A DNA stretch of 64,000 bases from contig CM057827.1 in assembly GCA_030068075.1 (NCBI GenBank), forward strand, positions 65,610,500-65,674,499, given 5' to 3'. Below the pieces are notes generated by a model, which was given only the letters and a program-made list of their open reading frames with translations, was not told the DNA's origin and did no database searches. Every line of letters begins with the position of its first letter. Position 1 is the first letter of the stretch. The position numbers and the translations under genes were made by a program. Positions 45,190-56,935 of this stretch are shown piece by piece. The DNA comes from Paguma larvata. Lineage: Eukaryota; Chordata; Mammalia; Carnivora; Viverridae.

Positions 45190-45934
45190 TTCTGGAGTTA
45201 GGATGGTTATGGCTTTCAGGTGCCAAGTTCTTGGCAATACTCTGCAACAATCAGAGGTGGGACTCTCTTGCTTATATAATGGTAGGACCAAGAGAACTGG
45301 TATTCATGTATACAAGTGAAATGAGAGTTCATCTGGAAGATTGTCAACCTATACATGTTTTGATCACATGTCTTCCTCTCCCTGCTAGAGAAAAATATAT
45401 GTTGTAGGCATGGAAGGAGTGGCAGAAGTTTAGATTACCCTTTTATAGCTTTAATTCCTACTCTGTATTTCCCACTGACTACAGAGAGTTTCTGAGACTG
45501 AAATTCTCCACATCCTTCAGCTCTTTTTATCTATACCCTTCCTTTCATGATGCTTTGTCTTTACAGCCAGAGTGTCAACCACTATATTGCTGTGGAACAG
45601 CGGGCACGTTGGTATGTGTGCAGGAGTAGGGCAAAGTCATATAGAATTCACGATATGAAAAACAGAAAGATTTTCTTGTCCTTTTTTATTCCTTAATTGC
45701 TTCCTTGGACTATGATACGAGAAATACATTAGTTAATAAACAGAACACTCTAGCATGTTTTCCCTTAGAACTGGAAAAGAAAAACTATAGAACAGGGGGA
45801 AAAAAGTGAATAATACTGGCAAAACTTGTTCTGGCATTTGAAATTTTATATTGGCACTCTAATTTCATGTTTTATTTTGGACTTCTCCATTTTAAAGGCT
45901 TCCTCTCTTGTAAAACCATAAGTGTGCGAACAAT
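45190..45934. other. Unique DNA, no gene recognised
   Basis: No interspersed repeat or credible frame seen. Confidence 0.5.
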
Positions 45935-46190
45935 AGTGATAACAACAGCAAACACAGAGTTTACAGTGTACCAGACGCTGTAATAAACATTTTAAAAATA
46001 GTAACTCTTTTGTTCCAACATCAACCTTGTTAGGTGCATAATGGTAGTATAGCCATTTTATAGATGAAGAAATTGAGCCACAGAGTGGTTAATTGATTAC
46101 CTAGGGATGTAGTAAGTGACAGAGCCAAGAACTGCACCCAGGCAGTGTGACTCAAGGGCCCAGGTTTTCAGCGATTGCTTCATCCATCTG
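45935..46190 (+). repeat. MIR-family SINE, near full length, sense to its 3' end reading
   Basis: Landmarks: 'gtttacagtgtaccagacgc', 'taataaacattttaaaaata', 'ccattttatagatgaagaaa', 'ttgagccacagagtggttaa', 'gtaagtgacagagccaagaa' and 'tgcacccaggcagtgtgact'. About 250 bp of the MIR pattern (3' end to core) is colinear. Strand follows the family's conventional reading only loosely. Confidence 0.8.
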
Positions 46191-47011
46191 TAATTAAAAG
46201 ACTTATATGCCAGTGAGTGGTATTCATGACAAATGGTGATTCTAATTTATAAAACAAGTCTTTACTATTAGCAGAGAAAAGAGGCAGTTTTTTTTTCTTT
46301 CTTTTTTTCTTTTTCTTTTTTTTTTCAGAAAGGAAAACATTTCAACTGAAAAACTAGGACCATATGGTAAGGAAATACATGCCTTTGTACTAAAGTCTCC
46401 TCCTCTGGTGCTATTTCCTAATGTCCTGTTTGGATATTTGCCGACGACTTTTGCATATCTTATTTGTCCTAATGCATTGTGGCTCCTTATGAAACAACCA
46501 GAGCATAAATTGTCCCTGCCTACGTATTTTAAGTCCAGGACTGTAGAATTATCAAGATAATTTCCCTAACAAATTCAAGATATTCTACGTGAAATTTGTC
46601 TTCCCATGATTATGGAGTTCTTTAAAGCACTTTCATGTGTGTTCCTAAAAAATGTTGACTGTCTGAATGTTCAAGTTATTGCCTCACTAACCAGTATAGC
46701 TGATATAAAAATATATATGGCACAAAGATTGACCTTGTTTTTTGCTAAGAGAGGATGATACTGATGGATAAGACTATAGCCAGTAATGAAAGAAAGGAGA
46801 TTGTCATAAATATTGAGTCTTTCTTTACTGGGTGGGAGCTATGTACAAGAATATTTTACAAGGATCATTAGCCAGTTTGGGCAAAGTCTGTTAGTACTCC
46901 ATGCATTCCTCTACATTACCCAGTTTCCTTTGCAGTTAGGTCAGAACGCTGTGGGAAGATGTAGGCAATGGACTGTCAACAAAAAGTCACTCTAATTCTA
47001 GGTATTTAAGA
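46191..47011. other. Unique DNA with a T/C-rich tract
   Basis: A pyrimidine tract at 46290-46327 is the only notable feature. A 60-codon frame at 46813-46995 has no domain. Confidence 0.5.
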
Positions 47012-47025
47012 ACCAGGTTTGTCTT

Positions 47026-47333
47026 AATACCACACGATTTCATTCACATGTGGAATTTAAGAAACCAAACAGATGAACATAGGGGAAGGGAAAAAAGAGA
47101 GAGGGTGAAGCAAACCATAAGAGATTCTTAACTATAGGGAACAAACTGAGGGTTGAAGGAAGGAGATGGGCAGAGGATGGGCTAAATGGACGATGGGTAT
47201 TAAGGAGTGGACTTGTGATGAGTACTGGGTGTTAAATGTACGTAAGTGATGAATCACTAAATTCTACACCTCAAACAAGTTTTACCATATATGTTAACTA
47301 ACTAGAATTTAAATTAAAAATTGAAAAATAAAA
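47026..47333 (+). mobile_element. LINE-1 3' UTR, strongly 5'-truncated, with imperfect TSD
   Basis: 'atttcattcacatgtggaat', 'aaaccaaacagatgaacata', 'gcaaaccataagagattctt', 'gggaacaaactgagggttga', 'gggctaaatggacgatgggt', 'agtactgggtgttaaatgta' and 'gttaactaactagaatttaa' are the carnivore L1 3' UTR in sense. The flanks accaggtttgtctt (47012-47025) and gccagatatgtctt (47334-47347) match at 11 of 14 positions. Confidence 0.93.
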
Positions 47334-47347
47334 GCCAGATATGTCTT

Positions 47348-47881
47348 TAACATTCTTCTCTACTTCTTCAGCAGTGATCTTAGAGTCTACATGTTCCAGA
47401 TGGGACCACTGTATAGTAACAGAGTCATCCGTGTACTCTTGCTAAGCCATATTGGACACATAAATTTGATGTGTTAAACCTCTGAGATTTGGGGATTGGT
47501 TTGTTACCATTACATAACTTAGCCATATCTAATGAAAATGAAGATGTGTTCATTTGGATGAATATAGAAGTTGGGGTTGGGTGAGGTTTTATACCCTTGG
47601 ATAAGAAAACTCAATGGACTTTCTTTATATATTTCTCACATCTAAAATTTTATCTCTTAAAGATCCCAAAGAATCTTTTTTTTAACTTATTCTAAATTTC
47701 TTTCCCATTCCAATAACTGATATCTAGGGATAGATGCTATAAAACATACAAATAATTACAGGTACAAGCATGAAAAACTCAAGAGAAAAAGTACTTGTGA
47801 CAAGAAAAAATTAAAACAAAATTCACCTGGGTTTAACTGCCTGTGCCTAGCAAAACCTCCTTGCCTATTTTCACATTCATT
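47348..47881. other. Unique DNA, no gene recognised
   Basis: No credible frame or interspersed repeat. Confidence 0.5.
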
Positions 47882-48320
47882 CTGTGGCCAATTACTGATT
47901 GAACAGTTGGCTTCATTTTAGTGGCTGCTGTGGCACAACAAGCAGCCCCCCACTTTAGGACCAACATGTTCATTCTTCCAGTTGTTGGGGGTGTTCCCTG
48001 CCAAGAGATCACAACTAAGTCCCCTGCCAGGAATCATAGCTGACCAAAGAGCTCTGCCTACCCAAAATGTATCCCTCCTCAAGGTAGCCCTCTTCCAATA
48101 ACTTCCAATCACTCGTGAACGTGATGAGTACAAACGTCTTGCCCCCACTGGACCTGCTGACACCTCGGTTACAGTTTCATTATATTTTAACTTTTCCCTC
48201 TCCCCAGTCCTACTTCCCTTGCTATCTAACAGATTTTGTTCTTCAAAACTCGCCCCAATAAATCTCTTGTAGGTAAGTCTCTGACTCAAGAGTCTGAGTC
48301 AGCAGAACCCAGTTTATGAC
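47882..48320 (+). mobile_element. Possible degraded LTR with poly(A) signal
   Basis: The stretch 'cctgccaagagatcacaact', 'ctgccaggaatcatagctga', 'gccctcttccaataacttcc', 'cgccccaataaatctcttgt' and the end 'agcagaacccagtttatgac' has the look of an old LTR (GC-rich, aataaa about 60 bases before a ...aca end). No TSD was found and the family is not assigned. A 123-codon antisense frame here (47918-48289) is not supported as a gene. Confidence 0.4.
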
Positions 48321-48489
48321 ATCCACAATGCCCAAAACAGAATTGCAACTTATAATAAACAGTGTAGTTGATGCATAGAGAAAATCTGAATCCTTCTTCT
48401 TTTTTTGAAATGTCTACTATAAATGGCCTTATTTGTAATTCTGAATTATCATAAATAACAATTTTCATATAAAATTATATAAAATAATT

Positions 48490-48573
48490 ACTGGAATAGT
48501 TTTACTTTTCCACAGAAGTTGCAAAAAATAGTACAGAGAGCCTATGTACTCTTTACTCAGTTTCTACTATTAA
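48490..48573 (-). mobile_element. Ancient LINE-1 3' end, minus strand, left part (split)
   Basis: 'ggaatagttttacttttcca', 'gaagttgcaaaaaatagtac' and 'cagagagcctatgtactctt' match the reversed L1M 3' end. It is interrupted after 'ttctactattaa' (48562-48573) and continues after 48931. Confidence 0.75.
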
Positions 48574-48931
48574 AAGACAAACTGAAGCATATTAATAATT
48601 TTTAGAATTTATTTGAGCAAAAATCTATTAGCATCCAATATAGCAGGTGAAAAGCAGCTCTGAGAAGCTATACAAAATGAAAGACTTTATAGGCAGAAGG
48701 GAGTGTGAACAAGCAAGTTATAGAGACAAATAAGCAAATTGTTTATTCTAAAGTGATTTTCCTTTAGGGGATGGTGGGGCCCATCAGGTTGATGACTTAA
48801 CTAGTGTTGATTGGATGTATTGAATGGATGACTCTTCTATTTCTGGGAGAGTCAAAACAGTAAGCTTTAGTTTGGTGATGTGGACTTAGCAAAAGCTACT
48901 CCATTTTGGGCTGCTTTCTTGTTTTTAATAC
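48574..48931 (-). mobile_element. LTR-like insertion inside the L1 tail
   Basis: The target word is duplicated: ttctactattaa (48562-48573) and ttctaatattaa (48932-48943). The 358-bp insert begins 'aagacaaactgaagcatatt', includes 'gaatttatttgagcaaaaat' (AATAAA on the minus strand, as in an LTR R region), 'gggatggtggggcccatcag' and 'ctccattttgggctgctttc'. I recognise it as an ERV LTR type but cannot name the family. The terminal TG/CA are eroded. Confidence 0.6.
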
Positions 48932-49095
48932 TTCTAATATTAACATCTTACATTACCATCGTACAGTTGTGAAAACTAAGAAATAAATATTGGTATATAA
49001 CTGTTACCTAACCCTTAGATTTTATCTGTTTTGCCAACAATTTCCTCTTTCCTCTGTTCTAGAATCACATCAAAGGTACAACATTACATTAAGAT
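48932..49095 (-). mobile_element. Ancient LINE-1 3' end, minus strand, right part
   Basis: Continues the split element: 'attaacatcttacattacca', 'gaaaactaagaaataaatat', 'ctgttacctaacccttagat', 'tttcctctttcctctgttct' and 'tcacatcaaaggtacaacat'. Confidence 0.75.
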
Positions 49096-50416
49096 AACAA
49101 TAATTTTTACTTGGTAAAATTTACACAATTCATGAATGTATGTGTGTTTGCATATATACAACTAATTTAAAAGTGACTAACAAATATAGGAAATATATTT
49201 TTTAAAACTACATAAAAATAGTATACCATCTGATACTAACTAGTTGTGTGACTTTATACATATTTCTCCACTTCTCTGGGCCTTGATCAACATATCTATA
49301 AAGAAGATGGGTTGAATCTGATGATATGTTGGATCTTTCCCATTTTTTATATTCTATGCTTTCAAACTGTTAAAAATAACATGAAATTTTGCAAAGCATT
49401 GTATAGAAATTTTTCCTGTTAGAAAATTACAATGAGGACAGAAGTTTTCTAATTAATGAAAGTGAAGTGGGCATACCTCTATAACCTTGATGGGGTTTTG
49501 TTACAATTTTTTACTGTTAATTTGAATTTTTAAAAAAATTACCGTATCAGCTCCCTTGAGCAACTGACAAAATCGAAGATTAAGGTAGAATAAGAAGAAA
49601 GTGCATCTATGAAATGAAGAAAAAATATTTGAAATAATTCTTAGGAGAGTTTAGTGCAGAAAGAGAAGGCTCTTAAAGGTCCATAACTCATTAGTTAAGT
49701 ATATTTATGTTGGGTCAGCAAAGAAACGCCCTGGATTGGTAGAGCTGGTGATTAGGAAGCTGCAGAAGATGCCACTTTCTGATCAACACTTAATTATTTT
49801 TTGTAAATATGAAGCTAGTTCAACAGGTCAAAATGAGAATAATTATTACTCTGAAGAAGAGCATTAATTTCTTGAAAATAAATTATGCTAATTTTCAGAC
49901 ATGTTATTGCAAAAGAAGAAAGAAAATACATTAAGAACTACAGTACATGCTTTAATTCAGATCCCTTATATTATGAGAGTCATCTAATGAAACCTCACTT
50001 GTAACAGCAAATGATAATTTGTTAATAAACATTAACTTAAATATGAACACTGTGGTACTGCAAACCTTTTTTGCAAAAGAAAGGTTATAATATAAAGAGT
50101 GATTACTTATTTGAATATTCTAAAATTATCAGTGGACATTTTAAGTATTTGCATCTGAGTCAGTTTATTTGGAAAAATAATTTGGTGAATTTAATGATTA
50201 GTCAAATTATAATAAAGTTCAGAGTTTACATTTTAGCAAGAAGCATGTATTATTTTCCTAATTTTTAAAAAGCATTTTAAGTATTGGTCCTCTTGGATAA
50301 TGCAAACTTTATGGAAATTTATATTTTATCTATGTACCTGTATATGTAAGTCATTAATATCTGAGGAAGTGAAATCATTTAGAAACATCTCTGCTAAAAG
50401 TCTTTTAACATTCAAA
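49096..50416. other. Unique AT-rich DNA, no gene recognised
   Basis: No SINE, LINE or LTR signature and no credible frame. Confidence 0.5.
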
Positions 50417-50429
50417 AATGTGTAAAACA

Positions 50430-50632
50430 GGGGTGCCTGGGTTGCTCAGTCAGTTAAGTGTTCAACTTCGACCCAGGTCATGATCTCATGGTTGGTGGGT
50501 TCAAGACCTGCATCAGGCTCTGTGCTGACAGCTCAGAGCCTGGCGCCTGCTTGGATTCTGCCCCTCCCTCGCTTGCACTCTGTCTCTCTATCAATCAAGC
50601 AATCAATCAATAAACAAACATTAAAAACTTTT
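50430..50632 (+). mobile_element. Carnivore SINE (felid type) with 12-bp TSD
   Basis: Head ggggtgcctgggttgctcag, felid body gctgacagctcagagcctgg, a shortened CT block and an atcaatcaataaacaaaca tail. The flanks aaatgtgtaaaa (50417-50428) and aaatgggtaaaa (50633-50644) form the TSD. Confidence 0.95.
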
Positions 50633-50644
50633 AAATGGGTAAAA

Positions 50645-50761
50645 TATCCAGAAATATGACGGGTTTGATTAAAAATGATAGGTATTTATGTATACTAGCT
50701 AACCTACGCAAGCCATAAAATCTATAGTGAGTGAAGTATTTTTGTTGTCAAACATTATGAG

Positions 50762-50764
<3 letters not shown>
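50645..50764. other. Short unique spacer
   Basis: Nothing recognised. Confidence 0.4.

Positions 50765-50803
<39 letters not shown>
50765..50803. repeat. TG microsatellite, about 39 bases
   Basis: Pure tg run. Confidence 0.97.
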
Positions 50804-50804
<1 letters not shown>

Positions 50805-51773
50805 TGGTGGGAAGATGGACACTGAGGTTGTTGGGAGCTCTGTAATCTTTCAGATGTAGGCATGAGGTCCTTTTTAGCTCTGGGTATTTTTAGCAGGGAA
50901 GAGAAATGTGGCTGAAGTTATGGCTATGGTATAAGGTGCTGTTTCTTCTGGGAGAACCTATAGACCATTGAAAACTCTGCAATTCAATTATTGTGACCAA
51001 ACCAAACCAGGGAGACCTCTCTTATAGATAGAAGGACTGGCCAACTCAATTACCTAAGTAGAACATGGAAACAGTAGTTGGATGCTGCAAAAGGGTAGGC
51101 GACATTCAAATCTTTCATATTTGGCTTTGTAATCCATGATATTATTATTTTTCTAGCACATTTGCTTTCCTAATTGTGTTTTGCTTGGATTCATATTAAA
51201 AAGAGTTTGTCTTCCCTGAGCACACACCAGCTGGGTAGTGGGAGGAAAGGGCCTTGGAGCAAACCAGGCAGTGGGGCAATACAGCTCTGAGATTCAAAAT
51301 TAGTCATGAATAATTCACAAAGCAGATAATCTACCCATGGATAAACAAAAGGTACTGGACTCATCCCAGGATTATTTTATCCCCTGTTCTAATTCTTAGC
51401 CTACTAAATTTTCTTTACTTTTTTTTTTTTTACACTGGTTAGCAGACACACTAAGGTATTAAAATACCTTAAGGATTTTTAATTGAAATTTATAGCTCTT
51501 TAAAAACACGTTATTTATTTTGTTTACTCTTGGTTGTATTTTCTCTTTATCTGAAAGAAAGATCTCACATCCATATGTGTAAATAGCTACTAAAGCATGA
51601 GGTTAATATGTTTTTGGGATCTAGTAACTTGTGGATATTGGATTTTCATCTAATTTGCCATTCAACTAGGAGACAATTGTTTAGCCCTTCTGTGCTTCAG
51701 TTACTTCCTCCAAATTGTAGATGAAAATAACAGAAACTTTATTTATTTTTGAAAATAACAGAACATTTAAAAG
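50804..51773. other. Unique DNA, no gene recognised
   Basis: A T run lies at about 51418-51431. Otherwise nothing is recognised. Confidence 0.5.
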
Positions 51774-51784
51774 AAATCATGAGA

Positions 51785-51895
51785 GGGGCGCATGTGTGAC
51801 TTGGTGGGTTAAACATCTGATTCTTGATCTCAGCTCAGGTCTTAATCTCAGGGTTATGAGTGCACACTGGGCATGGAGCCTACTTAAAAAAAAAT
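51785..51895 (+). mobile_element. Old short carnivore SINE with 11-bp TSD
   Basis: The tRNA-Lys head is diverged ('ggggcgcatgtgtgacttgg'), followed by 'tcagctcaggtcttaatctc' and 'gggcatggagcctacttaaa' directly before the A-tail. This is the short subtype without the CT block. The flanks aaatcatgaga (51774-51784) and aaattatgaga (51896-51906) form the TSD. Confidence 0.92.
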
Positions 51896-51906
51896 AAATT
51901 ATGAGA

Positions 51907-52310
51907 ATGAATAAGGTAACGTAGGTGTCTGAGATGAACAAAAAGTACTATAATTACTTTTATTTTATTCTTCCTTTTGCATATTTCTGTTGCCATATAT
52001 TAGCATCATTTAGGATGCTAGAATAATTTTTGCTGTAATTATTGTTTTGTATTCACTGAGCAGCAGTATTCTTTGGCAACACACTACATTTAGGAAAATG
52101 CACTTCCTGTCCTGAGTGGAGTGGGACTGATGAGCTAAAGGAACAATTGAAAAGTCCGAGAAACAAAAATTACAATTCGGTAGTGAGTTATTCCATAAAA
52201 AAAAAAAAAGAAAAAAGAAAAAAACAATGGTGGCTTTTCTCCTCCTTCCTGTCTCCCTCCATCTCTCCCTCCCTCTTTCTTTCTCTCTCCTACCTGCTCA
52301 CTCTTCTTTG
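51907..52310. other. Unique DNA ending in A-rich and CT-rich tracts
   Basis: An A-rich stretch (52196-52226) is followed by a CT-rich tract (52239-52310) directly before the poly-T of the L1. The frame at 52147-52383 is built from these tracts and is not a gene. Confidence 0.5.
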
Positions 52311-52799
52311 TTTTTTTTTTTTTAATTTTAATTCCAGTATAGTTAAACTACAGTCTTATATTAGTTTCAGGTATACAATGTAATGACTGAACAATTCTAT
52401 ACCTTACAAACTGCTCATCATAATAAATGTACTCTTAATCCCCATCACCTATTTGACTCATCTCTCTATCTACTTCCCCCTCTGGTAACCATCAGTTTGT
52501 TCTCTACAGTTAAGAGTCTGTGTTGTTTTTGTTTTTTCCTTTGTTTGTTTCTTTGATTCTTTGTTTAATGTCTACTCATGAATTAAATTGTATGGGATTT
52601 GTCTTTCTCTGACTGACTTCTTTTCTTAGCATTATCTCCTGCAGATCCATCCATATTGTTGCAAATGGCATGATTTCATTCTGTTTTATGGCTGAGCAAT
52701 ATTCCATTGTGTGTATGTGTATGTGTACATATATACATATATATCACATTTTATTCATTCATCTCTCGATGAGCACTTGGGCTGCTTCCACAATTTGGC

Positions 52800-55700
52800 T
52801 ATTGTAAATAATGCTGCCATAAACATGGGGCTGTATATATCTTTTCAAGTTAGTGTTTTCATTTTCTTTGGGCAAACACTCAGTAGTGAAATTACTGGAT
52901 GGCACGCTATTTCTATTTTTAATTTTTTAAGGAAACTCCATACTGCTTTCCACTGTGGCTCTACCAGTTTGCATTTCTGCCACCAGTGCAAGCACCAACA
53001 GTGGTCATTTCTTGTGTTTTTTGTTCTAGTTATTCTAAGAGATGTGAAGTGATATCTCATTGTGCTTTTTATTTGCATTTTCCTGATGATGAGTAATGTC
53101 GAGCATCTTTTCATGTGTCTGCTGGCCATGTGTCTTCCATGGAAAAATATCTATTCATGTCTTCACCCCATTTTTTAATCGTATTATTATTATTATTATT
53201 TTTATTTTGGTGCTGAATTTCAGAAGTTCTTTATAGTTTGGGCACTATCCCTTTATCAGATATGTCACTTGCAAGTATCTACTCCCATTCAGTAGGTTGT
53301 CTTTTAGTTTTGTTTTTTCTTTTGCCGTGCAGAAGCTTTTATTTTGATATAGCCCCAATAGTTTATTTTTGCTTTTGTTTCTCTTGCCTCAGGAAACATA
53401 TTTAGGAAAATGTCCCTACAGCTGATGTCAGAGAAATTACTGCCTGAGCTCTCCTCTGGGATTTTTAAAATTTTAGTTCTCACATTTAGGTCTTTAATCC
53501 TTTTTAAGTTTATTTCTGTGGATGGTGTAAGAAAGCAGCCCAGTTTCATTCTTTTGCATGTAGCTGTCCAGTTTGCCCAATACCATTTGTTGAAGAGACT
53601 GTCTTTTTCCCATTGGATATTCTTTCTTCCTTTGACAAAGATTAACTGATCATATAATTGCATTTTTATTTCTGGCACTGCATTCTATTCTAATGATCTA
53701 TGCGTCTATTTTTTTATACCAGTAATATACTGTTTTGATTACTACAGCTTTGTAGTATATCTTTAACTCTGAGATTGTGATACCTCCAGTTTTGGTCCTC
53801 TTTTTCAAAATTGATTTGACTATTCGGGGTCTTTTGTGGTTCTATGCAAATGTTAGGATTATTTGTTCTAGTTTTGTGAAAAATGCTGTTGGTGTTTTGA
53901 AAAGGATTGCATTAAATATATAGATTGTTTTAGGTAGTATGGACATTTTAGTAATATTTGTTTTTCCAGTCCATGAGCATGGGATATCTTTCCATTTGTA
54001 GTGTCTTCTTCAGTTCTTTCACCAGTGTTTCATAGTTTTCAGAGTATAGGCCTTTTCCTTCCTAGGTTAAGTTTGTTTTTAGGTATCAAATGATTCTTGG
54101 TGCAATTGTAAATGGGGATGTGTTTCTTAACTTCTCTTTTTTCTACTCAGTTGTTACCATAAGGATATGCAACAGATTTTTGTGTATTCATTTGTATGCT
54201 ACAACCTCCCTGAATTTATTTGTTAATTCTAGTAGTTTTTTTGATAAAATCTTTAGGGGTTTTTTCTATATAATATCATATCATCTGTAAGTAGTGAAAA
54301 TTCCTTACTGATTTGGATGCTTTTTATGTCTTTTTATTATCTGATTGCTATGGCTGGGACTTCCAGTACTATGTTGAATAAAAATGGTGAGAGTAGATAA
54401 CCCTGTCTTTTTCCTGACGTTAGGTTTAAAGTTTTCTCACCTCGCCACCATTGAGTATGATGTTAGCTGTGGATTTTCATATATGGCATTTATTCTGTTA
54501 AGATATGTTTCCTCCAAACCTACTTTGTTGAATTTTTTTAATCATGAGTGGATGTTGTATTTTTGTCAAGTGCTTTTTCTGGGTATGTTGAAATGATCAT
54601 ATGGTTTTTATCCTTTCTCTTTTTACTGTGATGTGTCACATTGATTTGCAAATATTGAATAACCCTTTCATCCCAGGAATATATATCACTTGATTGTAGT
54701 GAATGATTTTTTAATGAACTGTTGAATTTGGTTTGCTAATATTTTTGAGGATTTTTCATGTACGTTCATCAGAGATATTGGTTTGTATTTCTTTTTTTTT
54801 TTTCTAGTGTGCTTATCTGGCTTTGTTATCAGGTTAATCCTGGCCTCATAGAATGAATTTAGAAGCTTTCCTTCCTCTGATTTTTTGGAAAAGTTTGAGA
54901 AGAAAAGGTTTTAACTCTTCTTAAATGTTTGGTAGATTTCACCTGTGAGCCATCTGGTTCTGGACTTTCGTTTGTGGGAGTTTTTTGATTACTGATTGAA
55001 TTTGATTGCGAGTCATCAGTATGTTCAAATTTTCTATTTGTTATATGTTTCTAGGAATTTATACAATTTTTCTAGTTGTCCAATTTGTTGGCATGTAATT
55101 TTTCATAATATTCTCTTATAATCTTTGTATTTTGTAGTGTTGGTTGTTATTTCTCCTCTTCCATGTCTAGGTTGTCCAATTTGTTGGCATGTAATTTTTC
55201 ATAATATTCTCTTATAATCTTTGTATTTTTGTAGTGTTGGTTGTTATTTCTCCTCTTCCATGTCTGATTTTGTTTATATGAGTCCTTTCTCTTCTGCCTA
55301 CCCCCCACTTTTGATGAGTCTAGGTAATGGTCTATCAATTTTGTTGACCTTTTCAAAAAACCATGTCCTGATTTCACTGATCTATTCTACTGGTTGTTTT
55401 TTTTCTTTGTTTGTTTTTTGTTTTTACTTTATATTTTGTTTATTTTTGTTCTAATCTTTATAATATCCTTCCCTCTATTGGTTTTGGGTTTTGTTTGTTC
55501 TTTTTAGATATTTTTTTATGTATAAGCTTAGGTTGTTGATTGATATTTTTCTTGCTTTTTGAGGTAGACTTGTATTGCTATAAACTTTGCTCTTAGAACA
55601 GCTTTTGCCGTATCCCAAAATTTTTAGACTCTTGTGTTCTCATTCTCTGTTTGGTAACATGTTGTTGAACATCCATGTATTTGTGGTCCTTCCAAATCTT

Positions 55701-56250
55701 CTCTTGTGGTTGATTTCTAATTTCATAGTGTTGTGTTCTAAAAAGATGGGTGGTATAACTTCATTCTTTTTGCATTTGTTGTTGAGGCTTGTTTTTGTGG
55801 CCTAATGTATGATCAGTTCTGGAGAATGTTCCATGTGCACTTGAAAACAATGTATATTCTGCTGTTTTAGGATGGAATTATCTGAATATATCTGTTAGAT
55901 CCATCTGGCCCAATATGCCATTCAAAGCCACTGTTTCCTTGTTGATTTTCTGTTTGGATAATCTATTCATAATGTCAGTGGGGTTTTAAAGTTCCCTAGT
56001 ATTATTTTATTACAATTGGTTACTTCTTTTATATTTGTTATTACTTGCTTTGTGTACTCCCATGTTGGGTGCATAAATGTTTACATTTGTTATATCTTCT
56101 TGTTGGACTGTTCCCCTTATGATTATATAGCATCCTCATTTGTCTCTTGTTACAGTCTTTGTTTTACAGTCTATATTGTCCCATATATTGCTATTCTGGC
56201 TTTCTTTTCACTTCTAATTGCATGATAAACGTTTTTCCATCCCTTCACTT
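52800..56250 (-). pseudogene. LINE-1 ORF2 remnant (endonuclease-reverse transcriptase), inactive
   Basis: In living L1 elements ORF2p is the roughly 1,275-residue endonuclease and reverse transcriptase that performs target-primed reverse transcription. Visible here on the minus strand, N to C: an endonuclease segment at 55800-55862 that still encodes AEYTLFSSAHGTFSRTDHTL, with the SRxDH motif; the frame at 55147-55377 (IIREYYEKLHANKLDNL); the RT active-site zone at about 54280-54291, where the usual FADD reads LTDD; the frame at 53304-53678 (WEKDSLFNKW, ATCKRMK); and the C-terminal zone at 52845-53129 (SRHMKRCSTLLIIRKMQIK, then W-QKCKLVEPQWKAVW). There are frameshifts and stops between all pieces, so it cannot encode a working protein. 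Confidence 0.92.
55075..55266. repeat. Tandem duplication, period 96 bp, inside L1 ORF2
   Basis: 55075-55168 and 55171-55265 are almost identical, both beginning gttgtccaatttgttggc and ending cctcttccatgtct. The only difference is one extra t in the second copy. A two-base ag joins them. The near identity means the duplication is much younger than the L1 around it. Confidence 0.95.
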
Positions 56251-56545
56251 TCAGTCTGCCTGTGTCTTTAGGTCTGAAATAAGTCTCCTCTAGGTGACAT
56301 ATAGACAGATCTGGCTTCTTTAACCATGCCATGTCTTTTGATTGAAGCATTTAGTCCATTTACATTCAAACTAATTATTGATAGGTATGTACTTAGTCTC
56401 ATTTTGTTACTTGTTTTATGGTTGTTATTGTAGTTCTCTGTTCCTTTATTCTCCTGCTCTCTTCTCTCATGGTTTGTTGGCTTTCTGTAGTGATATACTT
56501 GAATTCCTTAGTCTTTATTTTTTGCATGTTTATTAGTGGGTTTTT

Positions 56546-56751
56546 TAAAATGTTTATTTATTTTTGAGACAGAGAGAGACAGAGCATGAGTGGGGGAGGG
56601 GCAGAGAGAGAGGGAGACACAGAATCCGAAGCAGGCTCCAGGCTCTTAGCTGTCAGGACAGAGCCCGACGTGGGGCTCAAACTCACAGACCACGAGATCA
56701 TGACCTGAGCCGAAGTCGGACGCTCAACCGACTGAGCCACCCAGGCGCCCC
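56546..56751 (-). mobile_element. Young carnivore SINE (felid type), perfect 15-bp TSD
   Basis: On the minus strand: head ggggcgcctgggtggctcag, box-B-like region, felid body, CT block and aataaataaac tail, close to the family consensus. The flanks tattagtgggttttt at 56531-56545 and 56752-56766 are identical. It is inserted in the L1 at the tail edge of an older SINE. Confidence 0.97.
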
Positions 56752-56766
56752 TATTAGTGGGTTTTT

Positions 56767-56935
56767 GATTGTTTGTTTGAGAGACCATACACAAGCAGGG
56801 GAGGGGCAGAGGGAGAGGGAAAGAGAATCTTAAGCAGGCTCCACACCCAGCGTGGAGCTTGATGCAGGGCTCAATCTCACAACCGTGAGATCATGACCTG
56901 AACTAAAATCAAGAATTGGACGCTTAACCTGATTG
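56767..56935 (-). mobile_element. Older carnivore SINE, head truncated, minus strand
   Basis: On the minus strand: 'ggtcatgatctcacggttgt', an older body ('ctccacgctgggtgtggagc'), a shortened CT block and a degraded tail. The head stops at 'caggttaagcgtcc', so about 20 bases of the tRNA-like 5' end are missing. Its tail side was the target of the younger SINE. Confidence 0.9.

Noticed and set aside
47918..48289. 123-codon minus-strand frame
   Set aside because: Lies antisense in an LTR-like GC-richer stretch; no recognisable protein family.
52800..56250. Intact LINE-1 reverse transcriptase
   Set aside because: The longest ORF2 frames are about 75-125 codons, the FADD motif is changed, and SINEs interrupt the element.
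56564..56833. 89-codon Arg/Glu-rich frame and similar frames at 1829-2250, 8649-8918, 9718-9951, 16982-17242, 33837-34124, 58470-58700 and 61571-61905
   Set aside because: All are read-through of tRNA-derived carnivore SINEs, recurring with the same peptide pattern (for example WVAQSVE..LTLAQVM).
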